64,000 nucleotides of DNA from Monosporascus cannonballus (lineage: Eukaryota; Ascomycota; Sordariomycetes; Xylariales). Below, in pieces: positions 13,552 to 23,523 of this stretch (within the stretch, counting starts at the first letter, position 1; each line of letters begins with the position of its first letter). The notes under the pieces are model-generated. The model did no database searches. It saw nothing but the letters and a program-made list of their open reading frames with translations, and had not been told where the DNA came from. The stretch lies in NCBI GenBank assembly GCA_004154925.1, contig QJNS01000743.1, forward strand, positions 248,378 to 312,377, read 5' to 3'. A program made the position numbers and the translations under genes.

Positions 13552-13925
13552 AACGGAAATCTTTTTTTCTGCGTTTTTTTATTTCGAAATGACGGCTTTT
13601 TAGGGCTTATCGGCCGTTGCCGAACGAAAAAAATAATAAGAATTGAAATTTTTTATTTTTTATTAAAGGGCAAATAATATGCGAAATATTGTTAAAACCT
13701 TTTTTCGATTATTTAAAATGGAAATAACGTTTTTTAAAAAATTATAATTTATAAAAATAATTTATAAAAATAAAAAATTATTAAGTTTGGAAATTAACTT
13801 TTTAATAATTAATTATTAATCGGATTTATATTTAATATTTTATAAATATTGAAATATTAAATAAATATTTATTATTAAATATATATAATTTATTTATTTA
13901 CAGTTTTACGGCATAAAATTACATA

Positions 13926-13950
13926 TTATATATATATATATATATATATG
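13926..13950. repeat. (TA)n microsatellite
   Basis: An uninterrupted alternating TA run of about 24 bases lies immediately before a 70-bp tandem duplication. Confidence 0.85.
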
Positions 13951-13970
13951 TATATTTATAATATTGTTTT

Positions 13971-14110
13971 AATTAAATTTAATTTATTAAAAGTAAATTA
14001 ATTAAATAATTATAATATTTTATGAAAATTTCAAAATTTCAATTAAATTTAATTTATTAAAAATAAATAAATTAATTAATTATAATATTTTATGAAAATT
14101 TCAAAATTTC
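13971..14110. repeat. 70-bp tandem duplication
   Basis: Two adjacent 70-base units (13971-14040 and 14041-14110) both begin AATTAAATTTAATTTATTAA and both end ATGAAAATTTCAAAATTTC. They differ at only a few positions. The array abuts the left end of pogo-like element P1. Confidence 0.9.
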
Positions 14111-14126
14111 AAAATTAATAACTTAT

Positions 14127-14168
14127 TATATAAGTAAAACGGATATAAAAATCAACTGGATATTTTTT
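14127..14168 (+). repeat. P1 left terminal inverted repeat
   Basis: It begins TA then TATAAGTAAAACGGATATA and includes CAACTGGATATTTT. It aligns with the reverse complement of 15943-15984 (CATAAGTAAGCGGGACACA, then AGCTGGACATTTT). The left copy carries more T and A at the mismatched sites, so it is the more RIP-eroded end. Confidence 0.75.
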
Positions 14169-14601
14169 GGCATTTCGGGATAATAAATTTAAATAAAATT
14201 ATTATAACGTAATAATTTAATTTAAATTAATTAGATTTTATATTATTAAACGTATTTATAATTTTTTTATAAATATGCGTATTATATCCGAACTTGGCCG
14301 TAAACGTTATATTTCCGTTTTTTTATTTAAATATTTTTGTAATAATTATTTTTAGCTGTTATAAACTGTAGTTATTTATTATTTTTTTTGTAATTATAAA
14401 AACTTATATTTCCCTTATAATAAATATTTTTTATTTTTTAAAAAAAACGGATATTTTTGGTTTTTTAACGTTTATTAAAAACGTAATTCGTTTTACGAAA
14501 GTAAATATTTTCGTTTAAAAAATACACGATTTTATACAAAAGTATTAAGTTATTTTTATGAAAAAATAAACCGATTTTGTTATTTTTATTAATAAGTTAT
14601 T

Positions 14602-15890
14602 TTAATAATTTTTGATTTTTCTTTGTAAATAACGTCCCCGTCGAGTTGCTTTAATAATATTCTTAAGAGTTTTCGCAGGTGGGGATATAGCGGAATTGGC
14701 AGAGGTAAGCGGCGAAACGGTTGGTGTGGGTATAATTAGAATTTTTAACTGGGAAAGGACGCGATTGGGATCGAATGGAATAAATCCCGCTTTTGCGAAT
14801 CCGGATTTGATATTGTCGGTCGTCATAGTAGCTTTAAATGCGTTGCAAAAACCGGCGATGAAATCCTCCTTGGCGATATGGGTAACGTACCGCCGTATAC
14901 GATTTTCGATATATAGCGAATAAACGCGTTTTAATATGGAAAAATAGGATACGTTCAGGGGTTGGAGTTAATAGGAGGAATAAGCAAGTATATAAAGCGT
15001 AATAATGCCGTTATTTACGTAAAAATTTTCGAATTCGATCGAATAATAATTTTCGTAACCGCCGAGGATAAGAAGACGTTTAGTACTTTTGTTACGTGTT
15101 TTAATATGTTTGTCGAAATATTTAATCCATTTTAAATTTAATTTAGTTATTATCCAACCGTTTTCGCTTATAGTAAATTTCCAGTCGGGTGAAAGTGGGT
15201 TATCGGCGAACCAGCGAAAAAGGTGGTTTTTCCTAATAAGGATAATAAATAGAGGTAAAGCCCAGTTTTGAAAGTTAACGGCTTATATTATTATGGATTA
15301 CTCTCGATTTTCTTTCCTAAGCTTATTTAAGTTTTTTACGGTTTTTAACGTTAGAAATAATTATTTTTTGTTATTATAACGAGTTTAATTAAAATTCCGT
15401 TTCGCTAAAGCTGAAAATATCCCTTTTTACGATATTATATTTTGTGATCGTAATCCGGATAAGCTTAAATTATTTCCGAAATACTTCTAGATTTTTGCAT
15501 AAAACCTTTTGATAATTTAATGGTCGATTTAAATGCGTTTTAAGTTTTCTTGCCGTTTAATAAAGTTAGATATCCAGTTAACTCCGACGTGTATCGCGAT
15601 ACGTTAGGTAAATAACAAATTCGCTATAATTTTAACGTACTGAAGCCGGATAAGAAAGGTTCGCGTATTTAGGTTAAGGATTTTTTCGATAATCGTTTTT
15701 TTTTCGGTCAGCGTTAATTTTTGTAAAGAAGGGATAATATCGGCTCGGGCGCGTATACCGTTATATCGCGTCTTTAGAGTGGAATATGGGATATTATAAA
15801 TAGAATTAAACTTTTATAACTAATTTTCGGCTTGTTTTTCTTAACCTAAACGGTTAGGTTTATTTTCGATATTTTTGTAAGCCGTTCTAT
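14602..15890 (-). pseudogene. Pogo/Fot1-like transposase, broken
   Basis: This is a DDE transposase of the Tc1-mariner superfamily, which would cut and paste the element. On the minus strand the order is: a Psq-like start near 15890 (poorly preserved); IPYSTLK near 15800; the Tc5/CENP-B helix-turn-helix with NWISNFIKR at 15552-15579; the DDE core with NPLSPDW near 15190 and LLILGGYEN near 15060; LQPLNVS near 14965; then TTDNIKSGFAKAGFIPFDPN and RVLSQL around 14775-14826, a hallmark of fungal pogo/Fot1 transposases. The second catalytic Asp is Gly here (the LILDG motif reads LILGG), and the frame is split by stops and shifts. The start is uncertain. The family call is firm and the protein is dead. 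Confidence 0.85.
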
Positions 15891-15942
15891 ATTGTGGTTA
15901 TTAAGGAATAAGGAATTAAAGTTGGATGGTAAAATTGTTAAA

Positions 15943-15984
15943 AGAAAATGTCCAGCTTATTTGTGTGTCCCGCTTACTTATGTA
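15943..15984 (-). repeat. P1 right terminal inverted repeat
   Basis: Reverse complement reads TA, CATAAGTAAGCGGGACACA, CAAATAAGCTGGACATTTT. The motif AAGTAAGCGGGACA is echoed once within the repeat (AAATAAGCTGGACA), an internal near-duplication that is also seen in the P2 ends. Confidence 0.75.
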
Positions 15985-17296
15985 ATACGTTATTTATAAA
16001 TGTTCGGAATTGCTTTATACATTTTTAATATATTATCAATTACATATTCCAAATTATAAACCATTTTATATTTATTTATATAAATAAAAATTAATTTCAA
16101 TAATGCCTAAAAATATTTTATAGATAATATTAATATAGTTTTCGATATATTCCCCAAAAAATATTGTTTAACGTTAACCTTTCCGTAAACGTTTCGTGAA
16201 TTATACGATAACTAACCTTCCCGGCTTTAAAAAATATACTTTTGGTTTTTTTTTCCCAGTAAGAACCGCGTTTAAACGTTGTGCAAATTTTGTATATTTT
16301 TTGGATTTTAAAGGCTTAAAAACGTATATTGAAAAAACGTAAGTTTTCAGCAGTTTCATTGCTTCATATTAAGAAGAAAAAAATAAAACTTTTCCAAGCG
16401 AGGAAAACGGCATTATTAAAAAGAGAAAGTAAAAATATTAACGTTTTTCAAAACTTAATTGATATAATGAAACGATAAATTTCTCCAAAAAATTAAGAAA
16501 TAACTTTATTCCAACTGAAAATAAAAAGGTTTCCATATTGTATAAGATTTATCAACGATTTCTTTTCGTACTGTAAAACCACGAATATATTTCTGTGATG
16601 ACAATAAATAGTTTTCGTACGTATAAACTCGACAGAATAATTGTTTAGTGTTTAAAATGAAACAGATAGTATATATATAAAAAATAGGTTAGATTAATTA
16701 TGGTTTTTGTAAAGATATATTAATTAATTTTAAAAAAATGTACCATTACAAAATTCAAAAGTTAGGAATTCCATACAAACTGTACTTAATTTTGCACCGC
16801 AGTGTAGTTTAATGGTTACTTGATAATTATCTTCATGCGTTACAGAATTAGGAAGAGAACTATTAATTAAATATATCTGTAATTTATAAATTTTATAAAA
16901 ATGTTATTAAATTTATAATCCCTTTAATTTAGTTCCTATTAACTTTGTTTGGATATTTAGTTTATGTTTATAAAAACAATTTCGTCTTAAATGTTGTTTT
17001 ACCTTTATTTATAGCGCTAACTGCTGTAAACACGAAATATATAACCTTAGAAATTCGCGGTTAATAATATAACAGAAAACTTCATTTATATAATAAAATA
17101 AATATGAGGAAAAGTGAAAATATAACGGTTTATTGCGTTAAGGAAATAAGTTAATAATACAGTATTATTTATCAATGTGTCAAAATTACTTAAAATATTA
17201 AAAGTTATTAGTTTGTTAAATATTTCCGACATATTTTTAAAAAAACAGTGTATTTTAGAATATAGATACAATAACATAACAAAAATTATATACACC
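15985..17296. other. AT-rich desert, no gene seen
   Basis: AT-rich sequence between P1 and the 5' LTR of gypsy element A. A tRNA-like A-box near 16810 was considered and rejected because no T-arm follows. Confidence 0.5.
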
Positions 17297-17301
17297 GTTT
17301 T

Positions 17302-17695
17302 TGTTATGACCTTACGGTCTTGGCTTCGCTACAAACGGTCCGGGCCACAAAAAAAGCTGAATCCGACCCAAGCCAAGACATCACGTAACTGGCTCAAAGG
17401 TCTTAAGGTGCCAAGCATCTTAAGCTCCTTAAGCCAGCCGGAAAACTTAAAGGGCTTAAAGGGCTCAAAGGTTTAAACCGCTTAAGTACCTTAAGCCAAA
17501 GTAAAGATATATACGTTTATTATTTCCATAATTCAAAAAATATCAGCTTATAATGTAATTTCATTATTTAAAATATTTTTTAATATTATAAAATGTAATA
17601 CGTTATTAAATTAATTGTTTAAATTCGTATAATATTTTTTTAATATAACCCGTCCAATTTAGGTTTAATAATTAGTTAAATCGTTTAGCCGTTAT
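17302..17695 (+). repeat. A 5' LTR
   Basis: It starts TGTTATGACCTTACGGTCTT and ends near AGCCGTTAT. The body contains a GC-richer tract (17398-17503) crowded with CTTAAG hexamers and GGGCTTAAAGGG words, then ATATATACGTTTATTATTTCC. It aligns with 28742-29138 (A 3'), 53535-53962 (F), the complement of 47020-47432 and of 56599-56994 (E/G). Downstream sequence matches the complement of 27040-27097 (B), which places the LTR/interior border at about 17695. Confidence 0.85.
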
Positions 17696-17724
17696 GCCTT
17701 ATAAATTCTTGTTTAATAATACCG

Positions 17725-18095
17725 TCAGACTTTAAATAATATTGCCGACACTATATCTACCAGCAAGCAACTCGAATTTTCTCGAAAAAAAGTTTTTTTA
17801 ACGCTTGAATACTATAAACGAACATATTATTCAGCTTAAGAAAAACGAAAATAATCTTACGACATTTTTCTAAGCCGCTTATAAGAAACTTAAGGAAAAA
17901 AGAAAAGCTTCTAAGACTGGAAAACCTTTTAGAACGAACCAAATTATTTAGCTAAATTCTACCAAGGAATTAGGAAAAGTCCTTAAACTCTTTAATCCAA
18001 AACCTTCTAACGCAATTTTAATTAAATTATAATTATTCTTAACCTAATACCGAATTTACTTTAGGTATTTTCCTATTTGATTTATTACGCCCACT
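17725..18095 (+). pseudogene. A gag N-terminal fragment
   Basis: This is the beginning of the gag polyprotein, which would form the particle core. The start region near 17755 reads ATATCTACCAGCAAGCAACT. It matches the better-preserved start in copy B (complement of 27040, ATG followed by TTTACCAATAAGCAGCCC), so the A start codon is mutated to ATA. Roughly 100 bases present in B just after this point are missing here. The frame ends where element C is inserted. Confidence 0.6.
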
Positions 18096-18100
18096 ATATT

Positions 18101-18139
18101 CGACGGAGGGCCATAGGGAGTTAGTTGCAACAATTTTTT
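18101..18139 (+). repeat. C left terminal inverted repeat
   Basis: CGACGGAGGGCCATAGGGAG and then AACAATTTTTT. The first 15 bases are identical to the reverse complement of 20250-20264. Confidence 0.85.
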
Positions 18140-18191
18140 AGTAGGCCAATTAGCCTAGAACAGCAACTAAGCCCACTAAAGCTCCACTAAG

Positions 18192-20220
18192 TTGCGCTAC
18201 TTCACAGAAACGTGTGTGCGGGGGTGCTCCAAATATCGACGTCAACGATATTGCTGTCTTTTCCTTCCGTTCAACACCAGGTTTCCTGCCAATTTTCGGT
18301 ACAAAATCAGGCCAAAAATAGGCCCGAAGCGGAAAGTTGCAGACGTTAAAATAGAATCACAAACTCCAGCCGTACAGCTGGACCCTGATACGTGTGAAAA
18401 AAACCTTATAGATGAAGGTACTTTCCGCCCTAACGCGCCACCTAATCCGTTAGTTGCAACTTATTTTAAGCTATTAGTTATCGATAAACGCGAAGTTTAA
18501 GTAAGGCCGTTACCACTTATTTTATTAGGGCTGATTTTTTTTATGTTACCTTAATTAATTAAGAAATGGGTTTAATGGATAAATAATTATAAGCCCAAAT
18601 AAGAAAAGGAAAAGCCAGGTTCCCGTAATTATTGATGGTACGATACGTATATTAAAAAATTATATTTTGTTTTTTTTATTTTGATTTATATATATTATCA
18701 TAAGGAAACGTCGGTTAATTTGTATTAAATAGGTTCGAATTTTTTACCGTATTACCCGATTATTAGCTTTTTTTTCGGAATCGATGGTAAGTTATTTATC
18801 GCCGGTTTCGGATCTGGAATTAAACACGTTAATTTAGGTTATTTTTCGATGGTTATAATAAATAAATTAAATAAATACCCAAAAAAATTAAAGTTCTACG
18901 TTCCAGGATTTAATGGTAATATAGATAAATATATCATAAAGTATAACGGCAAATCGTTTTTTTATATTACGATCCTAAATAAAGCCGATAATACGGGCTT
19001 TAAGGCTTGGGTTCTGGCTTATTATAGGTTATTCGTAATATAGATAAGCTATTATTTAGGCAAAAGCGGCGGTTCTGTAAACGTTGTACGATTAAAAATC
19101 AGAAAAATTAATAAAAACGGCGACGATTTGATAAATCCAATTTAATATATAATAATTTATTTTGTAAATACGTTTTGGAATACTTATAAATTTCCGTCTT
19201 GTGTATTTTTTAATAATTTTTTTTGTTATAGTTATTTTTGCAACTACGCAAAAACGGATTAATAATAATAAGTAGAGCCCGAAAGAGGTCCGGAATAACG
19301 AAGTAGCTGGTTAATCAAAAGCAATAGAAACCGTCCGAAAAAAAAGTAAAATAGCAAAATAACTTAATAATTTAAAAAAAGCCAAAGGCGTTTTTTTGCC
19401 ATATAACTAAGCTATAGAATTTTCAACGCCTAATAATAAGGTATATCAAATTATTTGGGCTAATAATTCTATCATTTTATTTCTTAATATTAGGTAAGCG
19501 GCGAAGTAACGGATTTTATTAGTTCGGAAAAAACCTAAAACAAGGAGTAAATATAAATTTTTTGCCCGTAATTTCTTCGAAAATTAGGCGAAAAACACCG
19601 TTATAATACTTCGAATTACTTATGAATATAACCTTAATATAAACGGCGTTAATTTTGGTAATTAAGGAAGGTTTAAATTTAAATAGGATTATAACTTTCG
19701 GCGTAACGTAACGCAAATTTTTATATATAATTTCCTGTTTTACGTTATCGTTAATAATTGTTTGTTTTTGTAAAAATAAGGGAATCTATTATGGAAAACT
19801 TACGGAAGCGTTACGTCTTTTCGAAAAACACTTATTGATAAAGGTATTCAACATTTCGGGTCATTTTTTAACGGTCGCCAGAAAGTTTCGGGAGGTTTAT
19901 TCCGTACTGGTAATATAAAAACCTCTGCAAATTAATATCACAGGGTCTTAAGGAAGTCCGCTTTAAGGTATTAGGCTTATTTAAGGTATTTTTATCGTGG
20001 TATACGGCGATTAAGGCTTTAAGTTGCAGGTAATAATATTATGAATCGGCAGCGAGCTCGATAAATAATATCTCGTTATACGAATTATGATGTAGCGATT
20101 TATAATAACGACCGGTATTGGTACTTGTATTATAACGCGAGATAAGATATGGCTAAAGGTAGCTTTTCCTGCCGAAGTTAATTGGTTAGTGTGGGCAAAT
20201 AAAAATTGGGAGCTGCCCAC
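18192..20220 (+). pseudogene. PiggyBac-type transposase, broken
   Basis: This is a transposase of the piggyBac/IS4-like DDE family, which would excise and insert element C. An open stretch at 18192-18500 (no ATG) encodes a polar, proline-rich N-terminal linker (RKVADVKIESQTP, RPNAPPNPLVAT). The catalytic core follows: DKYIIKYNGKSF then LNKADNTGFKAWVLAYY at about 18925-19025, where the family has a first catalytic Asp in a DE-rich motif; here the Asp is kept and the following Glu is Lys. Then RARKRSGITK near 19275, ITYEYNLNINGVNFGNQGRF near 19610-19680 (the family's D/N-rich third block), and FYVIVNNCLFLQ near 19740. Most breaks are stops of RIP type. I am confident of the family, less so of the start. 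Confidence 0.75.
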
Positions 20221-20226
20221 CTTCAG

Positions 20227-20264
20227 AAAAAATTGTTAGCGCTACGCCTTATGGCCCTCCGTCG
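20227..20264 (-). repeat. C right terminal inverted repeat
   Basis: Reverse complement reads CGACGGAGGGCCATAAGGCG and ends AACAATTTTTTC, mirroring 18101-18139. Confidence 0.85.
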
Positions 20265-20267
20265 GAT

Positions 20268-23200
20268 AAATCGAATTTATGGTTAAACGATTTACAGGAA
20301 ATACGATTACTTAATTTAAGCCTATTATAAGAAAATATATTATTTTATTAACGGAAACACAAAATACGAAAATAGTATGAATTTATAACGATTATAAATA
20401 ATTCGAATAAGTATTAATAAAAAGCTTCGAAAAAACAAACGAAAAAATAAAAGCCGAAATATAAATCTAATAATTACGATAAAAAATTAACATCCAATTA
20501 CGGTAACGCGCTTATTCAGCTGGTATCCAAACTGAATTAAAAACAAAAGCGTTAATGGTTAAACTTTTCGACGGTCCGAAAAAAAAGTACAAAAGGGCCT
20601 TTTTAAGCTTAATCGACTCGATTAATTATCGGATTATATCGTTCTAGCGGTTAAAATTGACGACCGGCAATATATCTAACGTATTAAAAGCACTAAAAGA
20701 AAAAATAATAACAAACTTTAACATACGGCTAATACGGGTATCCCTTGACGTAATAATACTTCCTACGGCATAGAACTGGGACCTATAAAGCTTGGGATAA
20801 CGCAAAAAAATTTAAATCCAGATCAAATACTTTAATTGTAACAAAATAAGATATAAGGCAACGTAATGCAAGGCATCTAAAAGACCCCGTCAGGACAACT
20901 AAAAACTCGTACCAGAGGGATAATCCAGAAAAAAATATAAAAAACCGGAAACAAATCTATCAATATAATTCGGGCTAAGTACGCACCAGGCCTACTATAA
21001 CGAGAAATTCAATAAGTGATGCAAAAAGCCAAAAAAAAAAAAAAACTGGCCCAGAAGGCGTCCAAAAAATAACGGGATACCTTTAGAGAATAACAAAAAA
21101 AACATCAAAAGTAAACGGAGGACGTCTGTCCTAGAACCCCTAATCGATACGGCAAAATGTACGCCATACATTATCAACGACGGGAGTGCTTTGATTACAA
21201 GGAATCGAAACGGCATATCCACAGCAGAATTACCCGCATATATAACAAAGGATTCGACTTTCCAAACCGTACAGAAAATAACAAAAACGATAAATAATGG
21301 TATTAGCATTTTCGATCCATAACCCCGGGAAATAACATTTACCAACTAGCCGAAACAAAAAGCTAGCTTGAAAATAAGCAATACCTGCAAAAAAAAACCT
21401 TTTTTTATTACAAATAATATAACAATCAAACAGAACACAAAGTAAATCCAACACATAATAAAAATACATTACCAAAAAGCTACTACGGATCTTTATTCTT
21501 AATTAGTATTTATTACAAAACAAAATAAAAAAAACCATTAAGGAAAAATATATTAATTTACAAGCGAACTTAAGAACAATAAATAATACGACATATAGTA
21601 GGATACAGTTAAAATTATAGCAAAATAATTTCCCTAATAAAAATAATTATAGCAAAACTAGAAATAATTAATATAATTCAAAAAAAGATTATACCGGCAG
21701 TAATAACAGATATAACAGCTTAATACGTTATATACAAAAATATAAACAAGGTTCGACAAATTCGAAAAGGAATTAAAAAAAGAAAGTTACTTAAAAAAGT
21801 CGCAAAATAACAAAATCCCGCGAAATTAGGAAAAACTCTCAAAAAAGGCTTTAAACGCGACGATAAAAGCCGTTAATAACCCTATTACTCTAAATATACG
21901 AATTGGAACATACTGGTATACCGCAATAGTAAATTGCGGAACTCTGAGCGGAAATTACATTATACCGGATGTAATTATCGAATTCAGATTACCATAAAAA
22001 TATAAATTAAAACCTTATACCGTTACGAATGCCGAAAATCAAGAATTCGCTTACGATAACGGAAAAATTACGTACGAAATTAATTACCCGAAGATTTTTA
22101 TTTAAGAACGATATTAAACAATTAATTTCGATATCGTATAATTTAGTAATTAGGATATAATCTTTAAATTACTATGCATACGCCAATATAGGATTTTAAT
22201 TAATAAAAAACTAGCCAGATAAAATTCGTTTTATTCGTTATCAACAAACAAAAGAAAGATATAAAATCTTAATACTCGATCGAAAATAGCGACAAATACA
22301 AGCATAAGAATAGGATAAAAACCTTACCACCTAAAGGAATAAGATATTAAAGAAAACGGGTACCAAAAAATACGACGTATTATTGTTGTTATCAAAGCGA
22401 AATTAAGGTAACTGAATAACGATTTGGAACAGCAGCCCCAAAAATTAGAAGATCTAATTAATATGTTGCCATAATACTATAGATATAAACAGCTTTTCAG
22501 GAAGGAACTCGATCCGAAATTACCAGAACATAGCAAATAACATCATAAAATAATCCTTAAAAAAAATCTTCGACGAAGTTTTATCCTATTTATAATTTTA
22601 GCGGAAACAAATGGCGCGCTTTCGGAAAATACCTAAAAGATCGGTTACAAAAGGGATAAATTAAACCTTCGAAATTAACAAAAAATACTTTATATTTTTC
22701 GTACTTATAAACAACGGGAAATTACGACTTGTAATTAATTATTAATAACCGAACGACATCTTTTTTAAAAATCGAATATTATTATATTTAATTACTGAAA
22801 TAAAAGGCCGACTTTACGGAACTAAATAGTTTACAGCATTCGTCCTTAAAGATGGATACAACCTTATTAAGATCAAAGAAGGACACGAATAAAAAAATAA
22901 CTTTTAAAACGAAATACGAACTGTTTAAATATTTAATTACGCTAATAGGACTTACGAATTTGCCAATAACCTTTTAATGAATAATAAATCATATATTACG
23001 AAATATTTCAATATTTTTATCGTATGCTATTATAATAATATTTTTTAAAAACAAAAACAATATATACTAAATACGTTTATAAAGTTTTTTAAGCTTTACA
23101 GAACGTAAAGCTACTAATTAACGCAGAAAAAAGTTAATTCCACAAACAAAAGGTAAAATATCTAGGACATATTATCATCTCAGAATATATCAAAATAGAC

Positions 23201-23523
23201 CCCAAGAAAATCGCTGCAATCATAAAATGGCAGACGCTAACGACGGTCAAAAAGGTACAGGCATTCCTTGGATTTGCTAATTACAAAAAATTTATTCGGA
23301 ATTTCAGCAGGATAATTATACCTTTAATTAGCCTCATAAAAAATTTAAATAGACGTCCGAATCCGAAAAAATATTCCAGGAGATCAAGAATGCAATTATT
23401 AACGAGCCAGTACTAATCATATACGATTCAAATCGCCCTATTAAACTAGAAACCGATATTTCGGATTACGCGTTAAACGCAGTAATCGGATAACGAAATA
23501 ATTAAGGCAAATTATACCTCTTA
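20268..23523 (+). pseudogene. A gag-pol, 5' and central part
   Basis: This is the gypsy polyprotein (capsid, protease region, reverse transcriptase, start of RNase H), here full of stops. The gag zinc knuckle lies at 20828-20869: the CX2CX4HX4C pattern is visible, but the first Cys and the His are now Tyr, and the Gln before the last Cys is a stop, all by RIP-type changes. Reverse transcriptase runs from NGKLRLVI (about 22710) through FKTKYELFKYL, GLTNLPITF and INHIL to the catalytic box at 23028-23039. There YLDD has become YYNN, so the enzyme is dead. VQAFLGFANY-like sequence appears near 23250 in a shifted frame. RNase H begins LETDISDYALNAVIG (about 23448-23492). The frame stops abruptly at 23523, where inverted copy B starts. 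Confidence 0.85.

Larger units (their letters stand above)
14127..15984 (-). mobile_element. P1: pogo/Fot1-like Tc1-mariner element, RIP-degraded
   Basis: This is a DNA transposon of about 1.86 kb with terminal inverted repeats and a single transposase pseudogene on the minus strand. The ends (14127-14168 and, inverted, about 15943-15984) align over about 40 bases, and nearly all differences are C/T or G/A transitions. Both ends are preceded by TA, the Tc1-mariner target duplication. The size matches fungal Fot1-type elements. The transposase inside carries CENP-B/Tc5-type DNA-binding and DDE-domain motifs. Confidence 0.8.
18099..20266 (+). mobile_element. C: piggyBac-like DNA transposon nested in A
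   Basis: The element is about 2.17 kb with imperfect terminal inverted repeats of about 39 bases (18101-18139 and 20227-20264). Both begin CGACGGAGGGCCATA and end CAATTTTTT. Subterminal GCCCACTAA-like words also mirror each other. Inside is one plus-strand transposase pseudogene of the DDE_Tnp_1_7 (piggyBac) type. The flanks look like a TA or ATA duplication rather than the usual TTAA. Alignment of the flanks with copies B and E shows the gag sequence continuing across the insertion. Confidence 0.75.

Noticed and set aside
16800..16870. tRNA-like sequence with a TAGTTTAATGG A-box
   Set aside because: No GGTTCRANNCC T-arm and no pairing acceptor stem follow at the right distance.
19519..19716. 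Minus-strand open frame inside element C
   Set aside because: Shadow of the piggyBac-type transposase, whose plus-strand translation carries the family motif.
20995..21475. Overlapping minus-strand open frames inside A
   Set aside because: They are antisense shadows of the gag-protease region of A, seen also opposite the same region of E/G at 55203-55623.
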